DNA of 64,000 nucleotides. Source: Desulfobacteraceae bacterium. Lineage in GTDB: Bacteria > Desulfobacterota > Desulfobacteria > Desulfobacterales > Desulfobacteraceae. Position 1 is the first letter of the stretch; every line of letters starts with the position of its first letter. The notes below the pieces were generated by a model. The model saw only the letters and a list, made by a program, of their open reading frames with translations. It made no database searches and had not been told where the DNA came from. A program made the position numbers and the translations under genes. Positions 49,812 to 57,156 of this stretch are shown here, piece after piece. The DNA lies in NCBI GenBank assembly GCA_024225635.1, contig JAAEMK010000106.1, positions 1 to 64,000 on the forward strand. The letters are read 5' to 3'.

Positions 49812-51917
49812 TCACATGCTTGGGGCAACAGGCTCTCTGTTATTTTTCACCGCGGCATATCCCAATATCCCAATGGTACTGAAATTATGCAGCACCGCCG
49901 ATATAACCGGCTGGAGATACCCGAGGGTTGCCAGAAACAGGATGGTAGAATTTATTCCTACGGCAGAGTAGAAACAGTTGTCAATACTTTTATGATAATT
50001 TACCGCAATGGCCCGTGCCTTGGTCAGGCATTCCAGGTCATCGTCAATGAGTACGATCTGGGCGGAATCCTTAGCAATATCGGCACCATCGGGCATACAG
50101 ACCCCGGTATGGGCCGTCATCATGGCGGGGGCATCATTGACGCCGTCACCAACAAAGGCAAGGGTTGCTCCCTGCTCCTTCAGATTCGCTACAATGGCTG
50201 CCTTGTCTTCCGGCTTCAACTCCCAGTGGATCTCATCGAGATCCTCAAGCTTTTGCGCAACCGCCCTGGAAGTTATCTCATGATCCCCAGTAAGCACAAC
50301 TATCTTTTTTATCCCCTGGGATTTCAATTCCTTCAGAACCCGGGCCGTTTCTGGCCGAATCTCATCACGCAGGGCAATGACGCCGATCAGCTTACAGTTC
50401 TTTGCGACAAAGAGAAGACTCTTTCCATCCTCCATGAGATTCTCCGCCGCCTTATCGCACAGGGAACAGTCAATGCCCTCATCCTCTTCGATAAAATGGC
50501 GGCTTCCCACAATGATATTGTCATCGTCAATATATGCCGACACACCATGGGCCACTACAAAATCCACACCGCCGGTGGTGGGAATGTCAAGGTTTTTATC
50601 CCTGGCAGCCTTGACCACCGCATTGGCAACGGGATGGGTATAGTGGGCCTCGGCACCGGCTGCAAGGGATAGAAGCCCATCCTCCGTCACACCGTTAAAG
50701 GAGACGATATCCGTCACTTTCAGGGCGCCGGTGGTAAGGGTTCCAGTCTTGTCAAAGACCACGGTGTCAACCCTTGCCAGGGTATCCAGGGCTTCAGCAC
50801 CTTTCAGCAGCACACCGTTCCTGGCCGCTGTAAACATGGCGATCTTCGCTCCGATGGGAGTCGAGAGCTTGATGGCGCAGGAATAATCAACGGTCAAAAC
50901 AGAGGCCGCCCGGACAAGATCCTTTGTGGCAAGGTAAATCCCCATGCCCAGGGCAAAGGTGACGGGAACGAGCTTGTCCGCCAGCTCCTCACTCCTTTGC
51001 TGTGTCTGGGACTTTGATTTAAGGGACTGTTCGAGGAAACGGCTTATCCTTGCCATGCCGGTATCCGCCCCAACATGAACAGCCTCGATTTTTAGCCTGC
51101 CCTCCTCGATGATACCGCCGGACAGGATCTCATCCCCGGATTTCATGTGAACGGCCAGGGATTCCCCTGTTATGGAACTCTGGTTGACAAGGGCATCTCC
51201 ATCAACAACAACACCGTCAATGGGGACAAGCTCGCCCGTGCCGCAGACAACCCGGTCTCCAATGAGAAGATCATTGATATTGATCCTGATCTCACCGCCG
51301 TCACGCTCCACCCATGTCTCTTCAACCTGTGGCTGGAGCAGGTTCTTCAAAAGATCTGAGCTCTTCTCATCACAAAGATCCTCTAAAAAATCACCGGCTG
51401 AAAGAAGGGCCGCAACGGTACTTGCTGTAAAATAATCCCCTATGCCAAGGGAAAACAGAAGGGCGGACGCATCCAGGACCTCAACCTTAACCCCGTCATT
51501 CACAAGGGTATCGACTCCGTCCAGAATCCTGGGGGCGGAAAGAAAGACCCCCACCGGCGCCGCGATCTCTTTTGGCAGGACCGCAGTTAAAAGTGCCGCA
51601 ACGGAAACACCCGCCACCTCGAGGGCATCCGTGGGATGGTGCTTATCCGCATCCACCTGGAAAATCACATCAGGCAGATCCCCCATGAGATCAAGCACCG
51701 CCCGCCTTGTTTTCTCATCCCCGTTGTAACGGACCACAACCGACGCGGACTTGGTGTTGAGCCTTACCCTTTCAACTCCCGGAATATTGGAGAGGAATGC
51801 ATCAAGGTAGGTTTGATCAAATTTGGGATCAAAAAGCCTTGGGCAGTAGATCCTCAACCTTTGGGGGATTTCATGGACGATTTTGTATTTTTTTAAGCCG
51901 TTATCCATCCCAGACAT
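49812..51917 (-). CDS. P1B-type metal-transporting ATPase with SCA motif
   Basis: This 701-residue P-type ATPase has an N-terminal arginine-rich motif (R20, R22, R27 in PQRLRIYCPR) followed by a ferredoxin-fold, HMA-like domain without CxxC. The actuator TGES is at about 250. The membrane metal-site motif is S346-C347-A348 (in DYSCAIKLSTP) instead of CPC. The phosphorylation motif DKTGT is at 389-393, with a hinge GDGVNDAPA. An Arg-rich N-terminus is the described feature of the P1B-6 class (FezB) that builds ferrosomes. The ATG overlaps the stop of the small upstream gene (TGATG). The transported metal is not proven; iron is favoured by context. Confidence 0.93.
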   Translation of the reverse strand: MSGMDNGLKKYKIVHEIPQRLRIYCPRLFDPKFDQTYLDAFLSNIPGVERVRLNTKSASVVVRYNGDEKTRRAVLDLMGDLPDVIFQVDADKHHPTDALEVAGVSVAALLTAVLPKEIAAPVGVFLSAPRILDGVDTLVNDGVKVEVLDASALLFSLGIGDYFTASTVAALLSAGDFLEDLCDEKSSDLLKNLLQPQVEETWVERDGGEIRININDLLIGDRVVCGTGELVPIDGVVVDGDALVNQSSITGESLAVHMKSGDEILSGGIIEEGRLKIEAVHVGADTGMARISRFLEQSLKSKSQTQQRSEELADKLVPVTFALGMGIYLATKDLVRAASVLTVDYSCAIKLSTPIGAKIAMFTAARNGVLLKGAEALDTLARVDTVVFDKTGTLTTGALKVTDIVSFNGVTEDGLLSLAAGAEAHYTHPVANAVVKAARDKNLDIPTTGGVDFVVAHGVSAYIDDDNIIVGSRHFIEEDEGIDCSLCDKAAENLMEDGKSLLFVAKNCKLIGVIALRDEIRPETARVLKELKSQGIKKIVVLTGDHEITSRAVAQKLEDLDEIHWELKPEDKAAIVANLKEQGATLAFVGDGVNDAPAMMTAHTGVCMPDGADIAKDSAQIVLIDDDLECLTKARAIAVNYHKSIDNCFYSAVGINSTILFLATLGYLQPVISAVLHNFSTIGILGYAAVKNNREPVAPSM

Positions 51918-52144
51918 CAACCTTTCTGTTTTTTTGACTGATAAAGATTATAGTGCCAGTAAGAAAAACCAAGAAGAGTAAGCCCCGACCCCACATGGAG
52001 AACACTGGACTCCTTCCCTTTCGTGAAACCCGTGATGAGAAGGGTGCCCATGGAAACAGCCATGCCGTATTTTGCTATTTCCCTCTTTTTCTTGGTATCG
52101 AGGACACTGCTCTTTTTTGTTTTATCCAAAGACCCTTTTTCCAT
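51917..52144 (-). CDS. Small membrane protein of the ATPase operon
   Basis: This 75-residue protein has a charged N-terminus (MEKGSLDKTKKSSVLDTKKKREIAKYG) and two short hydrophobic stretches (MAVSMGTLLITGF and VLHVGSGLTLLGFSYWHYNLY). These could form a hairpin in the membrane. It has no recognised family. It is translationally coupled to the downstream ATPase by a TGATG overlap, which argues for an ATPase subunit or chaperone role. Confidence 0.8.
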   Translation of the reverse strand: MEKGSLDKTKKSSVLDTKKKREIAKYGMAVSMGTLLITGFTKGKESSVLHVGSGLTLLGFSYWHYNLYQSKKQKG

Positions 52145-52158
52145 GATCAGTCTCCATC

Positions 52159-52479
52159 TTATTCAGCGGATTTCTGGCTCATCTCAGCCCTGACATCCTG
52201 AATTTTCTCTTTAAATTCCTCAACCCCGCCCTGGACTGCGGCCCAGGTCTTTATGGCGCCTTCGGTCATTTTCTCACGCACTTTCGGGTTTGTCGCAACA
52301 AGGGTCACGCCCGCTGCAATAAGGAACCCCTTAAGGTATGAAGAGTCTGAAAAATCCAGCCAGCCGGACGTCAAACCAGTCTGATCGTCAGCGACGCTTG
52401 TTTCACCTATCAACTCTTTTTTCTGTATCATATCCGCCTGTTCCGTGCTCGTTTTCAGGGTTATATTTTCCTGATCCAT
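52159..52479 (-). CDS. YtxH-like small membrane protein
   Basis: This 106-residue protein is acidic and polar over the first 45 residues. It then has SYLKGFLIAAGVTLVATNPKVREKM (a short hydrophobic helix followed by a basic segment) and a C-terminal coiled-coil helix (GVEEFKEKIQDVRAEM). The KG-x4-A-x6-N-x2-V pattern recurs in the C-terminal domain of the repeat protein at 53123 (FWKGSMVGAATVFAMNNEAVKG), so the two may be related. I take the second ATG (52479), which has a better-spaced GGAG. Confidence 0.75.
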   Translation of the reverse strand: MDQENITLKTSTEQADMIQKKELIGETSVADDQTGLTSGWLDFSDSSYLKGFLIAAGVTLVATNPKVREKMTEGAIKTWAAVQGGVEEFKEKIQDVRAEMSQKSAE

Positions 52480-52505
52480 AATCATATCTCCATGGAAATT
52501 AATTT

Positions 52506-53114
52506 TTAGGCTTTATCTTCTTTAAGAGTGTCATCTTCTTTCTTCGGAGAAGATTTTGCACTGCTCTTTTTTGTTTTTGGAGCAGCCTTCTTTTTGGCAG
52601 CGCCCTTTGCGGCCTCGGTTTTTTTCTTTGCAGGCTCGGCCTCTTTTACGGGCTCGGCCTCTTTTACCGGCTCAGCCTCTTTTACCGGCTCGGCCTCTTT
52701 TACCGGCTCGGCCTCTTTTACCGGCTCAGCCTCTGTATCGGCAACGGGCTCAGCCTTTTTTGCAGGTTCACAAGCTTCAGCCGCCTCAACATTAACGGGC
52801 TCAGGCGCCGTAAAATTATCCCATAGATATTTTGTACCAATGGACACCCCGACAAAACCGACAAGCCCAAGCAGGGAGCCGCCAAGACCTGAAGCGCCGA
52901 CCACGGCAGCGGCAGATGCCGTAGCAACACCTGTACCGGCAGATTCGCTGAGAACGGTCTTCACAGCCTGATCTTTTTGAAGATTACCTTTTCTCACCTG
53001 ATTGAAAGTTTTTGCTGTGGCAACGGTGCCTCCCACAACAGCACCGGTAAATCCCGCGGCAACGGTTGCAGCCAAGAGCGGATTGGCAGTTGAACTCCTT
53101 TTATAATCAGCCAT
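52506..53114 (-). CDS. Glycine-zipper membrane protein with EAEPVK repeats
   Basis: This 202-residue protein has three parts. Residues 10-35 and 55-95 are Gly/Ala-rich zipper helices (AATVAAGFTGAVVGGTVATA, then VGASGLGGSLLGLVGFVG). Residues about 125-160 hold five exact EAEPVK hexapeptides plus an EAEPAK. The C-terminal 40 residues are very Lys-rich (KKKAAPKTKKSSAKS). It probably oligomerises in the membrane, with a charged cytoplasmic tail. Glycine-zipper plus charged-tail proteins serve as P-ATPase scaffolds in mycobacteria (PacL), and similar designs occur in magnetosome proteins. No direct homologue is recognised. Confidence 0.82.
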   Translation of the reverse strand: MADYKRSSTANPLLAATVAAGFTGAVVGGTVATAKTFNQVRKGNLQKDQAVKTVLSESAGTGVATASAAAVVGASGLGGSLLGLVGFVGVSIGTKYLWDNFTAPEPVNVEAAEACEPAKKAEPVADTEAEPVKEAEPVKEAEPVKEAEPVKEAEPVKEAEPAKKKTEAAKGAAKKKAAPKTKKSSAKSSPKKEDDTLKEDKA

Positions 53115-53122
53115 TCTGTCTC

Positions 53123-53953
53123 CTATGCGGTTTTTCCAAACATATTCATCATCTTTGCAATGCCGGTTGCAGCAAGCCCCTTGACAGCTTCATTGTTCAT
53201 GGCAAAGACAGTGGCTGCTCCCACCATGGAACCCTTCCAGAACTGGGTATCAACATCGCCCATCAACTCCATCACATCGGTCATTTCAGGAGGCTGACCC
53301 TTGGCAAGGGAACCAACAATTTCCATGAACTTGCCATATTTATGTTCATCGAATTTCGGTGTTTTCTCCTCTGCCTGGACAACAGGCTGCTGCATGGGCT
53401 GGGCCTGATAGACCGGCTGCTGCATCTGACCCTGGATGGGCTGGGCCTGGTAAACCGGCTGCTGCATCTGGCCCTGGGCAGGCTGGGCCTGGTAGACCGG
53501 CTGCTGCATCTGGCCCTGGACGGGCTGGGCCTGGTAGACCGGCTGCTGCATCTGGCCCTGGACAGGCTGGGCCTGGTAGACCGGCTGCTGCATCTGGCCC
53601 TGGACGGGCTGGGCCTGGTAGACCGGCTGCTGCATCTGGCCCTGGGCAGGCTGGGCCTGGTAGACCGGCTGCTGCATCTGGCCCTGGGCAGGCTGGGCCT
53701 GGTAGACCGGTTGCTGCGTCTGCCCCTGGGCCGGCTGGGCCTCGTAAACCGGCTGCTGCATCTGGCCCTGGGCAGGCTGGGCCTGGTAGACCGGCTGCTG
53801 CATCTGGCCCTGGGCAGGCTGGGCCTGCATACCTTCGGCACCCGGCTGTACATCCCCACCCATGGGCTGATCCATGGAGTGATCGGCAGCCATGCCGTCC
53901 TGGCCGGACAGATTATCTGAATTCATCCCTGTCTGATTTTCCGATTCATACAT
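53123..53953 (-). CDS. Protein with ten QPAQGQMQQPVYQA repeats
   Basis: This 276-residue protein has an acidic Met/Gly-rich N-terminus (about 1-42), then ten near-identical 14-residue repeats (QPAQGQMQQPVYQA; variants PV, PI, QT) and a conserved-looking C-terminal domain (about 195-276). The last contains KFMEIVGSLAKGQPPEM and a short hydrophobic helix FWKGSMVGAATVFAMNNEAV. The repeats are low-complexity Gln/Pro/Tyr sequence, likely disordered and able to self-associate or line a compartment. It lies 8 bp upstream of the glycine-zipper gene and downstream of the CPC ATPase. No signal peptide is present. Confidence 0.82.
   Translation of the reverse strand: MYESENQTGMNSDNLSGQDGMAADHSMDQPMGGDVQPGAEGMQAQPAQGQMQQPVYQAQPAQGQMQQPVYEAQPAQGQTQQPVYQAQPAQGQMQQPVYQAQPAQGQMQQPVYQAQPVQGQMQQPVYQAQPVQGQMQQPVYQAQPVQGQMQQPVYQAQPAQGQMQQPVYQAQPIQGQMQQPVYQAQPMQQPVVQAEEKTPKFDEHKYGKFMEIVGSLAKGQPPEMTDVMELMGDVDTQFWKGSMVGAATVFAMNNEAVKGLAATGIAKMMNMFGKTA
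53385..53830. repeat. 42-bp in-frame tandem repeat array
   Basis: About ten copies of a 42-bp unit (GGCTGCTGCATCTGGCCCTG plus GGCTGGGCCTGGTAGACC-type halves) encode the 14-residue protein repeats. Divergence between units is low, so recent expansion or homogenisation is likely and copy number probably varies between strains. Confidence 0.92.
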
Positions 53954-53974
53954 AACTATTTCCCCTGTTTCTCA

Positions 53975-56155
53975 TTATTTTCTATCATTATTTTCTATCA
54001 GTTCCGGGTTATACCCAAGAAGCCTGCTTGAATTAAGCATAATCCCGGCTGTGTGTGTAATGTGGATCAACCCTGCAGTGACCGGAGAGAGTATGCCAAG
54101 CGCTCCGAGCACCACACCGACTACATTGGATCCCGTGGCGATCCAAAAGTTCTGGTGAACGACTTTCAGTGTTTGCTGACTCAGGCTGTGCACATAGGCG
54201 ATGCCGTTGAGGTCATCCCTTACCAGGGCAATATCGGCAGCTTCTATGGCAACCTCAGACCCCCCTGCCCCCATGGCGATTCCAATGTCGGCCTCGGCAA
54301 GGGCCAGGGCATCGTTTATGCCGTCCCCGACCATCAGGACCTGATTGTCTTCATTCTTAAGTTTATTGACAATCGACGCCTTGTCTTCCGGCATGACGGA
54401 GTGGTAACATTTTGTCATATTAAGCTTGGATGCGAGATGCTTGGCGGTAAATTCCTCATCCCCTGTAATCATGACGGTGTTTTCTACACCATTTCCCCTA
54501 AGGTATGCAATAACTTTTTCAATGTCGGGCCGATCCTGGTTGGCAAACCCCATCACTCCTGCAAGGCGCTTATCCCTGGCAATAAAGATGGTGGTAAGCC
54601 CCCTCTGTTTGAATTCACCAAGCTTTTCATTGACATTTGAGGTATCGATGGAGAATTTCTCCATCATCTTCCTGCTGCCGATAAGAATCTCCCTGCCGTG
54701 GATCTCGGACCTGACCCCCCGGCCCAGGATATACTCGCACACATCATGAACAATGGGACTGACCCCCCGGCGTTCCGCCTCGGTCTTGATGGCCATGGCG
54801 ATGGGATGAAAATTGTGCATCTCAGCCGAACATGCAAGCTGGATGATCTCATTGTCATCCACATCAGAGACATTGATCATCTCCTGGATGATGGGCTGGT
54901 TGGTTGTCAGGGTGCCGGTCTTGTCAAAGCAGACCACATCGGCTTTTCCAGCCTCCTCGAGGTAACGGCCTCCCTTGATGAGGATGTTACGCTTTGCTGC
55001 GGCACTTATGGCCGCGCTGATGGCCGTTGATGCCGACAGAATGGTTGCACAGGGACAGGCCATGACGAGCATCACGGTAAAGGCCCGCCACAGGCTTGCC
55101 GTGGCAAGATAGGTTCCAAGGGTCACAACAAAACTGGCCTTGATCAGGTTTGCGGCAAGCTTGTCCGCAACCCCTTCCACGGGCGCCTTGTTTTCCATTG
55201 AGTCTTCGACCATGGTCAGCACCCTGGAGAGATAGGTTTTGTCCCCCACCTCATCGGCCCTGACAAAGATGACTCCCTGGCGGACAAAGGTGCCGGCAAA
55301 GACCTTATCCTCGACCTTGCGGACAATGGTTTCCGACCGTCCGTTTATGGGAGATTCATCAACCACCGCCTCTCCCTTGATGATCTCTCCGTCAACCGAG
55401 ATCTTTTCACCGGTGTGCAGCACCACGGTATCCCCCTGGCGGACATCACTCACCGGGACCTCCACCTCTACGCCATCCACTAATAAATAGGTGTTTTTTG
55501 CCGTTACCTGGAGGATATCCCGGATGGACCTGCGGGATTTTTCAGTGATCCAGCTCTGGAGCAGCTCCCCGCCGCTTGTTATCCAGAGAATCTCCAGGGC
55601 AGCCAGGGCTTCACCCGCCCCGCAGGCGATAAGGATCGAGGCCCCGAGGAACACTTCCAGAGAGAAGCGCTTCTCCTTGATCTGGTCAAGCCCTCTTTTT
55701 ATAAGTGGAATGGCGGCCAGGGCGACAACAACGCCCAGGGGAGTGAACAGGCCCTGGGCAATGACTCCTCCCAGGATTGTCTCCTTGACAAAGACACCCG
55801 CCGTTACGGCCGAAAGCCCGGCAAACCGGATGGCGTTCGACCGGATCGCATCCTTGCCCGACGTCTTGTCTGACGCCTTAGCGCAGGCGCACTGGACCTT
55901 CTTTTCCGCCTTCCCGGCAAAGTAATCCCGTACGGCTGCAATGACAGCATTCTCACTGACCACGGCATTATCATACCGGATGACCAGACTCGCGCTTTTG
56001 GGGTTTGCCCTCAACCCGGTAATGCCGGGGAGTCCTTCCAGGGCCCCCACAACATCATTGGCAGCCTCCGGATTGAACCGGATCACCTTTGCCTTGAATC
56101 TCAGTCTCCGGGCAATGGCGTGCTTGACTTCCAGAGCCCCTTTTATGACAATCAT
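53975..56155 (-). CDS. P1B-type metal-transporting ATPase with CPC motif
   Basis: This 726-residue heavy-metal P-type ATPase has an N-terminal arginine cluster (R16, R17, R19 in HAIARRLRFK) followed by an HMA-like ferredoxin fold without CxxC; a CxC pair (C89, C91) lies in the linker. The membrane metal-site motif is CPC at 367-369, DKTGT at 411-415, and a GDGINDALAL hinge. The C-terminal span HITHTAGIMLNSSRLLG is family-typical. It is the first gene of the minus operon. Two ATPases with the same unusual N-terminal architecture but different metal motifs suggest division of labour or a hetero-complex. The metal is likely iron, zinc or manganese; context favours iron. Confidence 0.93.
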   Translation of the reverse strand: MIVIKGALEVKHAIARRLRFKAKVIRFNPEAANDVVGALEGLPGITGLRANPKSASLVIRYDNAVVSENAVIAAVRDYFAGKAEKKVQCACAKASDKTSGKDAIRSNAIRFAGLSAVTAGVFVKETILGGVIAQGLFTPLGVVVALAAIPLIKRGLDQIKEKRFSLEVFLGASILIACGAGEALAALEILWITSGGELLQSWITEKSRRSIRDILQVTAKNTYLLVDGVEVEVPVSDVRQGDTVVLHTGEKISVDGEIIKGEAVVDESPINGRSETIVRKVEDKVFAGTFVRQGVIFVRADEVGDKTYLSRVLTMVEDSMENKAPVEGVADKLAANLIKASFVVTLGTYLATASLWRAFTVMLVMACPCATILSASTAISAAISAAAKRNILIKGGRYLEEAGKADVVCFDKTGTLTTNQPIIQEMINVSDVDDNEIIQLACSAEMHNFHPIAMAIKTEAERRGVSPIVHDVCEYILGRGVRSEIHGREILIGSRKMMEKFSIDTSNVNEKLGEFKQRGLTTIFIARDKRLAGVMGFANQDRPDIEKVIAYLRGNGVENTVMITGDEEFTAKHLASKLNMTKCYHSVMPEDKASIVNKLKNEDNQVLMVGDGINDALALAEADIGIAMGAGGSEVAIEAADIALVRDDLNGIAYVHSLSQQTLKVVHQNFWIATGSNVVGVVLGALGILSPVTAGLIHITHTAGIMLNSSRLLGYNPELIENNDRK

Positions 56156-56199
56156 CTATTTCACCCTCTTTCTCAATAAGGTAAATATTATCCAGCATT

Positions 56200-56236
56200 A
56201 AAAAAAAGTTAGGTTTGCCATACTTTGCGCCATTTG
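56200..56236 (-). promoter_or_regulatory. Candidate operator/promoter region of the ATPase operon
   Basis: Upstream of the first ATPase start lies AAAGTTAGGTTTGCCATACTTT, an imperfect inverted repeat. It shares the nonamer GTTTGCCAT (56213-56221) with the operator candidate before feoA. A common iron-responsive regulator is possible. The evidence is two sites only. Confidence 0.35.
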
Positions 56237-56443
56237 TCAACTTTTTCCGGGACCATTTGACTCACACAAAAAATCGTAAAACAACCTTTCCCGGACGGCC
56301 GGGTTGACTTCAAACAAAAAAAGCTTAACATTTCAGCATGATCACTCCCAAAAAGAGGCGGGGCACCCTTCATGGACCGACCCAATGGACATGAACCGCC
56401 CGCCGCCCATAATAATGACACGATCCGCCCAAGGAGACTTTCC

Positions 56444-56638
56444 ATGGAAATATTAGACATGGCTGTTACAGCACTCATCGTTCTCATTGCCGCCATATAT
56501 GTCGTAAGACAGATCACCAGCAACAAAGGCTGCTCCTCCTGCGCCAACTGCAGCCACCGCTCCCAAAATCCAAACACGGTACAGATCATGGATTCACCGG
56601 ACCATGTGAACCAACCGCCCGAATCAAGAAGCCACTAA
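56444..56638 (+). CDS. FeoB-associated Cys-rich membrane protein
   Basis: This 64-residue protein has one N-terminal membrane span (MAVTALIVLIAAIYVVRQI) followed by a cysteine cluster (GCSSCANC). This is the signature of the FeoB-associated Cys-rich family that accompanies Feo iron transporters in anaerobes. It starts at 56444 after AAGGAGAC. It lies 296 bp upstream of feoA on the same strand but is separated from it by a stem-loop, so it may have its own transcript. It probably handles ferrous iron on the cytoplasmic side; this is known only by association. Confidence 0.85.
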   Translation: MEILDMAVTALIVLIAAIYVVRQITSNKGCSSCANCSHRSQNPNTVQIMDSPDHVNQPPESRSH

Positions 56639-56660
56639 CCCCGGCAGCGGCCTTTCAACC

Positions 56661-56691
56661 GCCACTCCTGCACCCCCTGTGCAGGAGTGGC
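56661..56691 (+). terminator. Perfect 13-bp stem-loop
   Basis: GCCACTCCTGCAC, a CCCCT loop and the exact inverse arm lie 22 bp after the FeoB-associated gene. There is no T-run, but the stem is strong enough to act as a terminator or processing site. Confidence 0.65.
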
Positions 56692-56848
56692 CATCAATCC
56701 ATCCGCAAAACAGCGCCCCCCCGGCAAAACCGGTCACTTCCGATTAAAAAACGACCGCAAAATCACACCTGTCCAAAAACGACGGCAATGTAGAAAAATT
56801 AGGAACCCCTAATCTTTTTACCTTGACCCAAGCATTTTTTTAACCTAT

Positions 56849-56868
56849 AAGTTTGCCATTTCAAACTT
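56849..56868. promoter_or_regulatory. Inverted repeat in the feoA leader (operator candidate)
   Basis: AAGTTTG-CCATTT-CAAACTT has perfect 7-bp arms and lies 66 bp before feoA. A further AAAGTTTGG half-site is at 56885-56893 and another before the DUF4198 gene at 59973. The placement fits an iron-responsive repressor, although it does not match a classical Fur box. Confidence 0.5.
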
Positions 56869-56934
56869 TTCATGGAAGGTCCATAAAGTTTGGAATAAAC
56901 AATTAAACTCAACCACACAACAGGATTGACACCC

Positions 56935-57156
56935 ATGACACTATTGAGCAAAACACCCCCCGGGGGCAGCGTCAGCATCAAGCAGGTGACCGCGGAAGGG
57001 AAACTCGGCCAGCGCCTCATGGACCTTGGGCTATACCCCGGCCTCACCGTCAAGGTGGTCAGGAACGCCCCCCTTGAAGACCCCATGGAGATCGAGATCA
57101 ACGGCTATTTTCTAAGCTTGAGGCATGAAGAGGCAGACTATGTTGAAATCAGCTGA
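56935..57156 (+). CDS. feoA: Ferrous iron transport protein A
   Basis: This 73-residue FeoA has the SH3-like core (GGSVSIKQVTAEGKLGQRLMDLGLYPGLTVKVV) and closing NGYFLSLRHEEADYVEI, typical of the family. It binds the cytoplasmic part of FeoB and is needed for Fe(II) uptake. It starts at the ATG 56935 preceded by AGGA. Its stop lies inside the feoB reading frame (17-bp overlap), so the two are translationally coupled. Confidence 0.95.
   Translation: MTLLSKTPPGGSVSIKQVTAEGKLGQRLMDLGLYPGLTVKVVRNAPLEDPMEIEINGYFLSLRHEEADYVEIS

Noticed and set aside
53385..53830. Possible CRISPR array (regular 42-bp periodicity)
   Set aside because: The repeats are contiguous without unique spacers, stay in frame and encode a protein repeat; no cas genes are present.
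56165..56200. Classical Fur box upstream of the ATPase operon
   Set aside because: The best match to the 19-bp consensus is about 11 positions, within what AT-rich DNA gives by chance.
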